A stretch of DNA of 5,550 nucleotides, taken from Thermodesulfobacteriota bacterium. Its GTDB lineage: Bacteria; Desulfobacterota; DSM-4660; Desulfatiglandales; HGW-15. Both the position numbers and the translations under genes were made by a program. A model generated the notes under the pieces. That model had not been told where the DNA came from, did no database searches, and saw only the letters and a list, made by a program, of their open reading frames with translations. The stretch is taken from assembly GCA_025454125.1 (NCBI GenBank), contig JALOPA010000341.1, positions 1 to 5,550 of the forward strand, given 5' to 3'. Below are positions 1 to 5,550 of this stretch, piece after piece. Position 1 is the first letter of the stretch; each line of letters begins with the position of its first letter.

Positions 1-1
1 C

Positions 2-493
2 GGCGCCATCAACAAGCCGAGGACCCGGGTTTCTCAGTATGCGCCTGTGATCACCATCCTCCAGATCAAGCCGGACAAAGTGCGCCTGCTGATCGGTCCG
101 GGCGGCAAGGTGATCAAGGAGATCAGCGCGGCCACGGACTCCAAGATTGATGTGGATGACGAGGGCCGGGTGATGATCGCCTCTCCCGACGGAGACTTGA
201 ACAAGATGGCCATCGACATGGTGGGCCGAATTGTTCAGGAAGCAGAAGTGGGCAAGCTGTACAAGGGCAAGGTCCGCAAGATCATGGACTTCGGCGCCTT
301 TGTCGAGATCCTGCCGGGCACGGACGGCCTGATTCACATCTCCCAGCTGGACCGGGAGCGGGTGAACAAGGTGACGGACATTCTGAAAGAAGGAGATGAG
401 GTCCTGGTCAAGGTCCTGGACATCGACAAGAACGGGAGAATTGCCCTGTCCCGGAAAGCCGCGCTGGGTGAAAGCCTGAGCGATGTATCATAA
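2..493 (+). CDS. pnp: Polynucleotide phosphorylase, C-terminal part (5' end outside window)
   Basis: PNPase is the phosphorolytic 3'-to-5' exoribonuclease of the cytoplasm and of the RNA degradosome. Only the last 163 residues are present; the frame is open to the left edge, so the two RNase PH-like catalytic domains lie upstream. Visible residues begin in the linker ([12 protein letters not shown], close to the family's KPR...YAP), then a KH domain with the GPGGK loop at about 32-36 and the helix-strand that follows, then an S1 domain from about 84 to 155 with [11 protein letters not shown] and GLIHISQL at about 96-116. The protein stops soon after the S1 fold ([15 protein letters not shown]), without a long acidic tail. 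It overlaps the next gene by 11 bp (483-493), which suggests translational coupling. Identification is secure; catalytic integrity cannot be judged here. Confidence 0.96.
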   Translation, partial: GAINKPRTRVSQYAPVITILQIKPDKVRLLIGPGGKVIKEISAATDSKIDVDDEGRVMIASPDGDLNKMAIDMVGRIVQEAEVGKLYKGKVRKIMDFGAFVEILPGTDGLIHISQLDRERVNKVTDILKEGDEVLVKVLDIDKNGRIALSRKAALGESLSDVS

Positions 494-1742
494 GACGGTT
501 CTGAAAAACGGAATCCGGATCATCTCCGAGAGGCTGGAACATTACCGTTCCGTCTCTCTGGGCATCTGGGTCAACGTGGGCTCCAGGGATGAGGTGGTAG
601 ACCAGAACGGGATCTCCCATTTCATCGAGCACATGACGTTCAAGGGGACCCGCAAACGGGATAGCCTCCAGATCGCCAAGGAATTGGACGCCATCGGGGG
701 CTTTTCCAATGCCTTCACCGGCGCGGAGTCCACCTGCTTCCACTCCCGGGTCCTGGACAAACACCTGGAGACCCTGGCCGACATTCTCTCCGACATTTTC
801 CTGAATTCCCGCTTTGATCCGCAGGACATGAACAAAGAGAGACAGGTGATCCTTCAGGAGATCAGCATGCTGGAGGATACGCCGGACGAGCAGGTCCACG
901 TTCTCTTCAACGGGTTCTTCTGGCTGGATCACCCTCTGGGAATGCCCATCATGGGCACGCCGGCGACCGTGTCGGCCATGAACAAGCAGACGGTGCTCGG
1001 GCACGTGCGGCGCTTCTACACTCCCGGCCGGATCATCGTGGCCGCTGCAGGGAACCTGGACCATGGCCGCCTCGTCCAATACCTGGAACCCCTGTTCGAG
1101 TCGCTTCCCGCAGCGGCGGAAGATCCGGTGCGGACGGCGCCGAGCGGCCATTTCGGAGTCTCCTGTCACTCCAAGGACCTCGAACAGGTTCACCTCTGCC
1201 TGGGGGGAGACGGCCCGCACCTCTCCAGCGAGCTGCGCTTTGCCGGCGCCGTGCTGAACACGATCCTCGGCGGCAACATGAGCTCGCGGCTTTTTCAGGA
1301 GATCCGTGAGAAGAGAGGGCTGGCCTACAATGTCTTCTCCTTTGTCTCGTCTTACATCGACGCGGGAATGATGGGCATCTATGTGGCCACGGATCCCAAA
1401 GAGGTGAATCGCGCTCTCAAGGTGATCAAGAGGGAAATCAGGAAGATCCAGAAGGGAGAAGTGTCCAGGTCCGACCTGGAGGCCACTCTCGAACACCTCG
1501 TCGGAGGGATTCTGCTGGGGTCTGAAAACACGGACACGAGGATGATCCGGCTGGCCAAGAACGAAGGCATCTTCGGACGGTACATCTCCTACGACGAGGT
1601 CGTCTCCGATCTCCAGAAGGTCACGGTGGACCAGGTCGTGGAAGTGGCGCGTCAGGCCTTCAAAAGGGATTCGGTCTCCCTGGTCACGCTCGGGCCCATT
1701 GACGAAGAGAAGCTGGATCTGAACAACATATTCTTCGGATAA
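483..1742 (+). CDS. M16 family zinc metallopeptidase (mitochondrial processing peptidase beta-like)
   Basis: A 419-residue single-module M16B-type peptidase, the length expected for this branch. The inverted zinc motif HxxEH is intact at H46-F-I-E49-H50, within [12 protein letters not shown]. The distal zinc-ligand glutamate is probably E126 in the segment ERQVILQEI (119-127), about 75 residues downstream as in the family. The second half carries GGNMSSRLF (263-271) and EKRGLAY (276-282), the conserved region whose Arg and Tyr (R278, Y282) contact substrate in M16 enzymes. No signal peptide is seen, so a cytoplasmic location is likely. The gene follows pnp directly, as in many bacteria including Bacillus (mlpA/ymxG), but the physiological substrate is not known from this. 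The ATG at 483 lies inside the end of pnp with only a weak ribosome-binding site, which fits coupled translation. The active site looks complete. Confidence is high for the family and low for any specific substrate. Confidence 0.95.
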   Translation: MYHKTVLKNGIRIISERLEHYRSVSLGIWVNVGSRDEVVDQNGISHFIEHMTFKGTRKRDSLQIAKELDAIGGFSNAFTGAESTCFHSRVLDKHLETLADILSDIFLNSRFDPQDMNKERQVILQEISMLEDTPDEQVHVLFNGFFWLDHPLGMPIMGTPATVSAMNKQTVLGHVRRFYTPGRIIVAAAGNLDHGRLVQYLEPLFESLPAAAEDPVRTAPSGHFGVSCHSKDLEQVHLCLGGDGPHLSSELRFAGAVLNTILGGNMSSRLFQEIREKRGLAYNVFSFVSSYIDAGMMGIYVATDPKEVNRALKVIKREIRKIQKGEVSRSDLEATLEHLVGGILLGSENTDTRMIRLAKNEGIFGRYISYDEVVSDLQKVTVDQVVEVARQAFKRDSVSLVTLGPIDEEKLDLNNIFFG

Positions 1743-1759
1743 CAGGGCGCTTTTGAAGA

Positions 1760-1773
1760 ACCTGTGAACAGGT
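1760..1773 (+). promoter_or_regulatory. Small palindrome just upstream of the dut ribosome-binding site
   Basis: ACCTGTGAACAGGT is a palindrome with 6-bp arms. As RNA it would be a 5-bp stem (ACCUG/CAGGU) with a UGAA loop. It ends 2 bp before the AAGGGAG ribosome-binding site (1776-1782), which is 6 nt from the dut ATG. It could modulate dut translation, bind a protein, or be chance. There is no U-tract, so it is not an intrinsic terminator. Confidence 0.25.
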
Positions 1774-1788
1774 CTAAGGGAGAAAGGC

Positions 1789-2253
1789 ATGAGTGACGCT
1801 CCGGACCAGGTGACCCTCAGGGTGAAACGCCTTGACGGAAGCAGGGACGTGGCCCTGCCGTCCTACGAAACGGAAGGCGCCTCGGGTCTCGATCTGCGGG
1901 CCGCAGTGGACAGGGAACTCACGCTTCATCCGGGAGAGATCAAACTCGTCCCCACCGGGGTGGCGATCTCCCTTCCTTCGGGTTATGAAGCTCAGGTCAG
2001 GCCCCGGAGCGGGTTGGCCCTGAAACACGGGGTTGGGATGGTCAATTCTCCCGGCACCATTGATTCGGATTACCGGGGTGAGATCGGCCTGGTCCTCATC
2101 AACTGGGGGAAGGCGCCCTTTGTCATCAAGAGCGGGGATCGCATCGCTCAGATGGTCGTCACCCGTGTGGCACGGGCGCAGATCCTGGAGGTGGATGAAC
2201 TCGAACCGACCGAGAGAGGGGAGGGAGGCTTCGGCCACAGCGGCGTGAAGTGA
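1789..2253 (+). CDS. dut: Deoxyuridine 5'-triphosphate nucleotidohydrolase (dUTPase)
   Basis: This trimeric enzyme hydrolyses dUTP to dUMP and pyrophosphate, keeping uracil out of DNA and feeding thymidylate synthesis in the cytoplasm. The 154 residues match the usual length and show all five family motifs: motif 1 ASGLDLRA (31-38), motif 2 RPRSGLAL (71-78), motif 3 [13 protein letters not shown] (86-98) with the catalytic aspartate D92, motif 4 GDRIAQMV (116-123), and the C-terminal glycine-rich lid [10 protein letters not shown] (143-152). The lid has HSG where many homologues have STG, a mild variation that keeps the arginine and the phenylalanine that stacks on uracil. The start has a good ribosome-binding site, AAGGGAG at 1776-1782, 6 nt before the ATG. 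It lies 46 bp after the peptidase gene and only 27 bp before the next start. The dut-after-M16-peptidase order recurs near pnp in delta-proteobacterial genomes. Confidence 0.97.
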   Translation: MSDAPDQVTLRVKRLDGSRDVALPSYETEGASGLDLRAAVDRELTLHPGEIKLVPTGVAISLPSGYEAQVRPRSGLALKHGVGMVNSPGTIDSDYRGEIGLVLINWGKAPFVIKSGDRIAQMVVTRVARAQILEVDELEPTERGEGGFGHSGVK

Positions 2254-2280
2254 GGGAGATCTCTAGTGAAAGAGGGATCC

Positions 2281-3051
2281 ATGCGATTTGCGGTTCTTGG
2301 CTCGGGAAGCAGCGGAAACGCCTTTTATGTGGAAGGTGCAGAGGCCAGAGTTCTGATCGACGCCGGGTTGAGCGGGGAGGAGCTGATCCGCAGAATGGAG
2401 CAGTCCGCGATTGATCCGGCCGCGCTGGACGGCATTCTCCTGACCCACGAACATATCGATCACATCCGGGGCGCCGGACCTCTTGCGAGACGCTTTGACC
2501 TGCCGGTCTACGCCAACCGGCTGACCATGCGAAGAGCGGTGAAAACCCTGGGGAACCTTTCCAAACCGATTTTTTTCCAAACGGGCCAGCCGATCACGCT
2601 TCGTGGCCTGTGCATTGAAACCTTCACCAAGTGCCATGACGCGGCAGACCCGGTCGGGGTCATGGTCCACGCGAACGGGGCGAGGCTGGGTATCCTCACG
2701 GATCTTGGCCGGAGCACGCCGGTGATCGAAGACCGGCTCCGGGGATGCCACGCTCTGGTCCTGGAGTTCAACCACGATGAGAAGATGCTGGAGGAGGGGC
2801 CCTATCCGCTGGAACTCAAACGGAGAATCAAGGGGCCTGAGGGACACCTCTCCAATGATCAGGCCGGGGGGCTGCTGACGACGCTCTGTCATGGGGCGCT
2901 GGGCACGGTCGTCCTGGCCCACTTGAGCGAGAAGAACAATCTTCCCGAGAAGGCCATTGAGGCATCGAGGCGGGCGGTGTCGGGATTCGGGGTCCAGGTG
3001 TGGGTCAGCGAGCAAACCAGCGTGCTGCCCCTGATGGAGGTGACGGTCTGA
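2281..3051 (+). CDS. Metallo-beta-lactamase-fold hydrolase, YycJ/WalJ-like
   Basis: A 256-residue MBL-fold protein of the YycJ/WalJ type. The N-terminus MRFAVLGSGSSGNAFYVE is the hallmark of this family. Metal ligands are seen at THEHIDH (H56, H58, D60, H61), H119 in KCHDAADP, and D141 in LTDLG. EFNHD (162-166; usually ESNHD in relatives) and GHLSND (188-193) are further family signatures. Characterised YycJ has been described as a DNA exonuclease, so a role in DNA or nucleic-acid processing is plausible but inferred. There is no signal peptide. Two starts compete. The ATG at 2281 has AGAGGGA at 2271-2277 and matches the usual family N-terminus; a GTG at 2266 has GGAG 7 nt upstream and would add five residues (MKEGS). 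I prefer the ATG. It sits 27 bp after dut and 19 bp before the next gene, so it is probably co-transcribed with both. Confidence 0.9.
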   Translation: MRFAVLGSGSSGNAFYVEGAEARVLIDAGLSGEELIRRMEQSAIDPAALDGILLTHEHIDHIRGAGPLARRFDLPVYANRLTMRRAVKTLGNLSKPIFFQTGQPITLRGLCIETFTKCHDAADPVGVMVHANGARLGILTDLGRSTPVIEDRLRGCHALVLEFNHDEKMLEEGPYPLELKRRIKGPEGHLSNDQAGGLLTTLCHGALGTVVLAHLSEKNNLPEKAIEASRRAVSGFGVQVWVSEQTSVLPLMEVTV

Positions 3052-3070
3052 AGCCGTCGCAGGCCGGTCC

Positions 3071-3274
3071 ATGGAGCAGAAGCCCCGTCAGAGGAAAAAC
3101 CGGAGAAGAGAGCCTTACCGGTGCAGCTGCTGCGGGAAAGAGCAGCCGTTTTGCTGGACCTGCCCCTGCGGTTTTCAGATCTGCAACACCTGCATGGAAG
3201 AGAACCTGTGGGGGCTGACCTGCAGCGGGGTCAACTGGCAGTGCCCGGATTGCGGCTCTCTCTGTCCCTTTTGA
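3071..3274 (+). CDS. Small cysteine-rich putative zinc-binding protein (C4C4 RING / treble-clef-like)
   Basis: A 67-residue protein with 12 cysteines (18, 20, 21, 28, 31, 33, 38, 41, 51, 58, 61, 65) behind a very basic N-terminus (QKPRQRKNRRRE). One choice of eight cysteines reads C18-x2-C21-x9-C31-x-C33-x4-C38-x2-C41-x16-C58-x2-C61. That is close to the C4C4 RING of eukaryotic NOT4/CNOT4, including the CxCG[FY]QIC core. Two structural zinc ions are therefore likely. A ubiquitin-ligase role is not implied; bacterial treble-clef and zinc-ribbon proteins often bind nucleic acid or proteins. It starts 19 bp after the hydrolase gene. An in-frame stop at 3041-3043 with no other start codon before 3071 fixes the ATG, but the ribosome-binding site is poor. 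That it is a real gene is supported by the dense, regular cysteine pattern. I do not recognise a named family. Confidence 0.72.
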   Translation: MEQKPRQRKNRRREPYRCSCCGKEQPFCWTCPCGFQICNTCMEENLWGLTCSGVNWQCPDCGSLCPF

Positions 3275-3288
3275 GGCGCTCTCCGTTC

Positions 3289-3356
3289 CTGTTCCCCCTC
3301 TCCGGGCGGGAGGGCCTGCCCTGAGCTTGTCGAAGTGGTTAGGGGAGAGGGAACAG
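3289..3356. repeat. Imperfect inverted repeat enclosing a dispersed-repeat-like core
   Basis: The outer arms CTGTTCCCCCTCTCC (3289-3303) and GGGGAGAGGGAACAG (3342-3356) pair apart from a two-base length difference in a C run. Between them lies CCCTGAGCTTGTCGAAG (3319-3335), a motif I recognise as a common dispersed palindrome-associated repeat in many bacterial genomes, and a tight AGGGC-CT-GCCCT dyad (3311-3322). No T-tract follows, so it is not a canonical intrinsic terminator, though it may form a strong hairpin that affects the transcript. It fills most of the 131-bp gap between the cysteine-rich gene and the DUF2889 gene; I see no convincing promoter in that gap. Confidence 0.6.
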
Positions 3357-3405
3357 CATCCGAAGACAGAGAAACTTTGATTGAAGCAAAGGAACGGGCG
3401 ATACC

Positions 3406-3981
3406 ATGAGTCTGGGTGAGGCCGTCAACAGAGAGAACCGGGTCCACCAGCGGGTTTTGGACCTGAGCACCTATGCTCTGGACGACGAGAAGGTGGTGGT
3501 TGAAGGCTCCTTGAGGGATGAGCGCTTCATGTCCGTCTTTGAGCTTTCAGGTCAGAAAAGGGAACCCGGCGTGATCCACCACCTGATCATTCGCCTTGTG
3601 GTCGGAGGGAACCCCCTTCGGATTCTCGACGCAGAGGCGGAGATGCCGAACATCCCGCATCCCCTTTGCATTTCGACGCAGGAGAGCGTCAAAAAAGTCA
3701 TCGGCCTCAAGATCAAGAGCGGATTCGGGGGAAAAGTCCACAAGCTCATCGGAGGAGTCGAGGGGTGTGCCCACCTGACCCATCTGCTCACCGTCATGGT
3801 GCAGGAGGCTCTTCACGGATACTGGACCCACAAGAGCCAAACGCCCAAGCCGCCGCCCGGGTCCATGGACGAAATCGACGGGCTGTCCTATTTGTTGAAC
3901 AGTTGCCGCCTGTGGGGCAAGGACGGCCCTATCCTGCAGGAGATCAAGGACTTTCTTGAAGGTCGCAAATCGTCCGCATGA
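3406..3981 (+). CDS. DUF2889-family protein of unknown function
   Basis: A 191-residue protein matching the DUF2889 pattern. An N-terminal NRENRVHQR stretch is followed by VVVEGSLRDERF (30-41), the histidine pair IHHLIIRLVV (57-66), DAEAEMPNIPHPLC (75-88), VIGLKIKSGF (98-107) and the signature GCAHLTHLL (120-128), where most relatives have GCTHL. Conserved H58, D75, C88, C121 and H123 are the residues to watch. The fold and role of the family are not established; a metal-binding or enzymatic site is only a guess. No signal peptide or membrane segment is visible. AAAGGAA (3388-3394) lies 11 nt before the ATG, a rather long but usable spacing. The stop codon overlaps the trmL start (ATGA, 3978-3981), so the two genes are translationally coupled. 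Confidence 0.82.
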   Translation: MSLGEAVNRENRVHQRVLDLSTYALDDEKVVVEGSLRDERFMSVFELSGQKREPGVIHHLIIRLVVGGNPLRILDAEAEMPNIPHPLCISTQESVKKVIGLKIKSGFGGKVHKLIGGVEGCAHLTHLLTVMVQEALHGYWTHKSQTPKPPPGSMDEIDGLSYLLNSCRLWGKDGPILQEIKDFLEGRKSSA

Positions 3982-4381
3982 ATCGAACGAGGCCTTATCT
4001 CCACGTGGTTCTGCATCAGCCCGAGATACCGGCAAACGCGGGCAACATTGCCAGACTGTGCGGGGCTGCGGAACTTCGCCTCCATTTGATTCGCCCGCTC
4101 GGTTTCAAAGTCGACGACAAGCACCTGAAGCGGGCAGGGCTGGATTATTGGCCGGAGATCGACCTGCGTTATCACGAGAGCTTTGAGGCGTTTCTGAAGC
4201 CCAAGTCCGTCAAGGGGATTATCTGCTCTTCGGCAAAGAGACGGCCGGCCTTCCCCGGTCCATCCGGGAGGCTTACCCGTGCTACCGGATTCCCATGTGG
4301 GGAAGAGTTCGGAGCCTGAATCTCTCCACGGCCGTGGGGATCGTTGTGTATCATTACCTGCATCAAATGGGGAGATTCTGA
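3978..4381 (+). pseudogene. trmL: tRNA (cytidine(34)-2'-O)-methyltransferase, disrupted by an internal deletion and frameshift
   Basis: TrmL is a SPOUT (SpoU-type) methyltransferase that uses S-adenosylmethionine to methylate the 2'-O of the wobble nucleotide of certain leucine tRNAs. The first part reads in the frame of the ATG at 3978 and shows motif 1, PEIPANAGNIARLC (residues 15-28, with N20 and R26), then DDKHLKRAGLDYW. From about 4214 the homology jumps to the -1 frame: GDYLLFGKETAGLP (motif 2, to 4255), then RIPMWGRVRSLNLSTA (motif 3; NLSTA at 4319-4333) and a stop at 4379-4381. The original frame instead runs into a stop at 4317-4319, giving a 113-residue product without motifs 2 and 3. 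From AGLDY to FGKET there are 27 residues against 47 in E. coli TrmL as I recall it, so about 20 codons including the TTK-like segment are missing. The 404-bp span plus about 61 bp would restore a 154-residue protein. Assembly error is an alternative to a true pseudogene. Confidence 0.85.
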
Positions 4382-4475
4382 CAGCCGATAGCTCAAGAAA
4401 TAGCCTTCGCCGTCTTTGGGGTCATTCCGCCTGCCCGGGAGTGACCAACGGATTCAGTTTTGGAGCTATCGGCTG
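4382..4475. repeat. Long nested palindrome directly after the trmL stop
   Basis: The outer arms are a perfect 13-bp inverted repeat: CAGCCGATAGCTC (4382-4394) and GAGCTATCGGCTG (4463-4475). Nested inside are CCGT/ACGG (4410-4413 with 4448-4451) and GGTCATTCC/GGAGTGACC (4420-4428 with 4438-4446, one T-G pair), with a 9-nt loop. Transcribed, this would form an extended imperfect hairpin. No T-run follows, so it is not a canonical terminator. It resembles palindromic intergenic elements or small MITE-like units; I do not recognise the family. Confidence 0.7.
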
Positions 4476-4603
4476 GTGTCGCGTCTCACAAATCAGCTGT
4501 CCTCTCGACCGGAGGGAGAGATCTTTCGAGCAACCTGAACCCCGAGATTTCTCACTTCGTTCGAAAGGACGTTTTAATCAAGGCGCTTTGGAGATGCGAC
4601 ACC
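4475..4603. repeat. Second long imperfect palindrome, abutting the first
   Basis: The outer arms GGTGTCGCGTCTC (4475-4487) and GAGATGCGACACC (4591-4603) pair at 12 of 13 positions, with the exception a G-T. Nested pairs follow: GTCCTCTCGA (4499-4508) with TCGAAAGGAC (4561-4570), 9 of 10, and GAGAGATCT (4516-4524) with AGATTTCTC (4545-4553), 8 of 9, leaving a 20-nt loop. The layered pairing along its whole length argues against chance. With the preceding palindrome it occupies most of the gene-free 286 bp between trmL and the start of the next gene. Short open frames here have no recognisable content. Confidence 0.65.
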
Positions 4604-4654
4604 GGGCGCCGAAGCAGAACGCGCGTTTCTGGAGTTGACCGAGCAACCCAATAA

Positions 4655-4661
4655 GAGAGGA
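4655..4661 (+). promoter_or_regulatory. Ribosome-binding site that decides the start of the IMPase-like gene
   Basis: GAGAGGA lies 6 nt before the GTG at 4668, an ideal placement. A longer in-frame reading from TTG at 4635 has GGAG touching the start codon with no spacing, so GTG 4668 is preferred. Confidence 0.6.
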
Positions 4662-4667
4662 AAAGCC

Positions 4668-5492
4668 GTGACAGCAAAACGAGGAAAGGAAAAGCCGGGT
4701 TCCGGACATGAGAACATCGACGATCTGTTGAAGTTCGCGATCGAGGTGGTCCATCATTGCGGAGAGAAAGCCCTGTCCTTTTACGGCAAAGGCCAGAAGG
4801 ATGTGAAGTTCGACGAGGGCCTCGTGACCGAAGCGGAACTGCAGCTGAGGGAATTTTTTCAGGACCAGCTCTTTGCGCGCTTCCCGGATCACAAGGTCTA
4901 CAAAACCGAGCGGGGGGACGAGGGCTACACCCACGGGGCCAAGAGGTACCTGTGGATCTACGACCCCCTGGACGGGGTCGCCAACTTCCAGGCCGGGATC
5001 CCGGTTTGGGGGACTTCGGTCGCCCTCTTCGAGAACTACTGGCCCGTGTTCGGCATCTTTCATCTGCCGGTCACCGGAGATCTATTTCATGCCCAGGCCG
5101 GCCACAAGGCCCTGTGGGGACAGAAACCCATCCACGTTTCCTCCCAGGAGGAGATCAATGACGAAAGCCTGCTCCTGACCTATTCGCGCTTCCACCAGAG
5201 GTACTCGTGCAGCTTCCCTGGAAAGATCCGGTCTCTGGGCTGCACCGCCGCTCACATCTGTTACGTTGCGATGGGGCGGGCCGAGGCGGCGGTGCTCGGG
5301 AGCGAGTCCTACAAGGATCTGGCCGCAGCGGCGGTCATCCTCGAAGCGGCAGGCGGGAAGATTTACAAGATGGATGGGAAGGAGTTCTTCCTGAGCGAAT
5401 ACATGGACGAAGGAAGGATCGAAGACCACCTTCTCGTCGTGGCGCCGGACAAGTACACCGAGGTTCGGGGCTTCCTGCAGGAGAGCTACTGA
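4668..5492 (+). CDS. Inositol monophosphatase-fold protein with atypical active-site residues
   Basis: A 274-residue protein of the IMPase/FBPase/CysQ superfamily, whose members remove phosphate from inositol phosphates, PAP, histidinol phosphate or fructose bisphosphate using Mg2+. The order of motifs fits: LVTEAELQLREFF (52-64), a Glu-rich TERGDEG (80-86) in place of the GEE metal motif, WIYDPLDGVANF (96-107) with metal aspartates D99 and D102, SLGCTAAHICYVAMGRAEAAV (central strand and helix), and YKDLAAAAVILEAAGG (215-230) with the third metal aspartate D217. The usual VTxxD reads VTxxE (E57) and the usual DPxDGT reads DPLDGV (V104), so the Asp/Thr pair that orients the nucleophilic water in characterised IMPases is altered. 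The substrate cannot be assigned. The GTG start at 4668 is chosen for its ribosome-binding site; TTG at 4635 would add 11 residues. The 286-bp gap upstream makes an independent promoter possible, but none is obvious. Confidence 0.85.
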   Translation: MTAKRGKEKPGSGHENIDDLLKFAIEVVHHCGEKALSFYGKGQKDVKFDEGLVTEAELQLREFFQDQLFARFPDHKVYKTERGDEGYTHGAKRYLWIYDPLDGVANFQAGIPVWGTSVALFENYWPVFGIFHLPVTGDLFHAQAGHKALWGQKPIHVSSQEEINDESLLLTYSRFHQRYSCSFPGKIRSLGCTAAHICYVAMGRAEAAVLGSESYKDLAAAAVILEAAGGKIYKMDGKEFFLSEYMDEGRIEDHLLVVAPDKYTEVRGFLQESY

Positions 5493-5506
5493 GGCCCCCG
5501 ATCTCT

Positions 5507-5523
5507 CGCAGAGGCCGCAGAGG
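5507..5523. repeat. Short tandem CGCAGAGG units after the IMPase-like gene
   Basis: CGCAGAGG occurs at 5507-5514 and again at 5516-5523, with a 9-bp period. This GCAGAGG-type tandem is common in dispersed intergenic repeats of delta-proteobacteria. The 58 bp after the last stop hold no gene and no clear terminator; the repeat may continue beyond the window. Confidence 0.3.
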
Positions 5524-5550
5524 GTCCGCTGCACACCGGGCAGCCTTGCA

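Noticed and set aside
408..1790. Long open frame of 460 codons on the - strand opposite the M16 peptidase gene
   Set aside because: It mirrors a gene with intact catalytic motifs, is rich in Arg, His, Pro and Gly as shadow frames of GC-rich genes are, and has no recognisable domain.
2263..3072. Open frame of 269 codons on the - strand opposite the metallo-beta-lactamase-fold gene
   Set aside because: The + strand frame has full family motifs and sensible spacing; the antisense product shows no domain and typical shadow composition.
3289..3356. Intrinsic terminator after the cysteine-rich gene
   Set aside because: The arms can pair but the loop is 38 nt and no T-tract follows 3356, so it is listed as a repeat.
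4212..4220. Programmed -1 ribosomal frameshift at the AAGGGGATT run in trmL
   Set aside because: The frames would join sensibly, but about 20 conserved residues would still be missing, and the run is not a classic X-XXY-YYZ slippery site. A deletion explains more.
4279..4638. Open frame of 119 codons on the + strand across the trmL end and the palindromes
   Set aside because: It runs through the trmL 3' part in a frame without homology and then through both inverted repeats. The product has low-order Ser/Arg-rich composition and no motif.
4578..5063. Open frame of 161 codons on the - strand opposite the IMPase-like gene
   Set aside because: It is a shadow of a gene with clear IMPase-fold motifs; no independent support.

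Overview
The window is 5.5 kb of GC-rich bacterial chromosome with every gene on the + strand, tightly packed and mostly housekeeping. The order pnp - M16 peptidase - dut - metallo-beta-lactamase-fold protein, followed by a DUF2889-type protein, suggests Desulfobacterota (former Deltaproteobacteria) or a close relative. That is an inference from gene order, base composition and protein flavour, not from a marker-gene tree.

Left part (1-3274): the 3' end of pnp (KH and S1 RNA-binding domains only) overlaps an M16 zinc peptidase by 11 bp. It is followed by dut (dUTPase, all five motifs present), a YycJ/WalJ-like metal hydrolase and a 67-residue protein with 12 cysteines. The last is probably a small zinc-binding protein whose cysteine spacing resembles the C4C4 RING of eukaryotic NOT4. 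Spacing is short throughout, consistent with one transcription unit joining RNA turnover, protein turnover and nucleotide-pool sanitation.

Middle (3275-4381): a 131-bp gap carries an inverted repeat around a dispersed-repeat-like core (CCCTGAGCTTGTCGAAG). A DUF2889 protein then overlaps trmL by ATGA. trmL is damaged: all three SPOUT motifs can be read, but the third and second lie in a different frame from the first, and about 20 residues are missing between them. One deletion of about 61 bp explains both defects, whether real or an assembly error.

Right part (4382-5550): immediately after the trmL stop lie two abutting long imperfect palindromes (4382-4475 and 4475-4603) with no convincing gene. 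Then comes an inositol-monophosphatase-fold protein that keeps the metal aspartates but has changed the Asp/Thr pair that positions the attacking water in characterised IMPases. The last 58 bp hold no gene.

I see no CRISPR array, tRNA, rRNA, transposase or defence system. The points most worth a second look are the NOT4-like mini-protein, the trmL lesion, the twin palindromes and the altered active site of the IMPase homologue.
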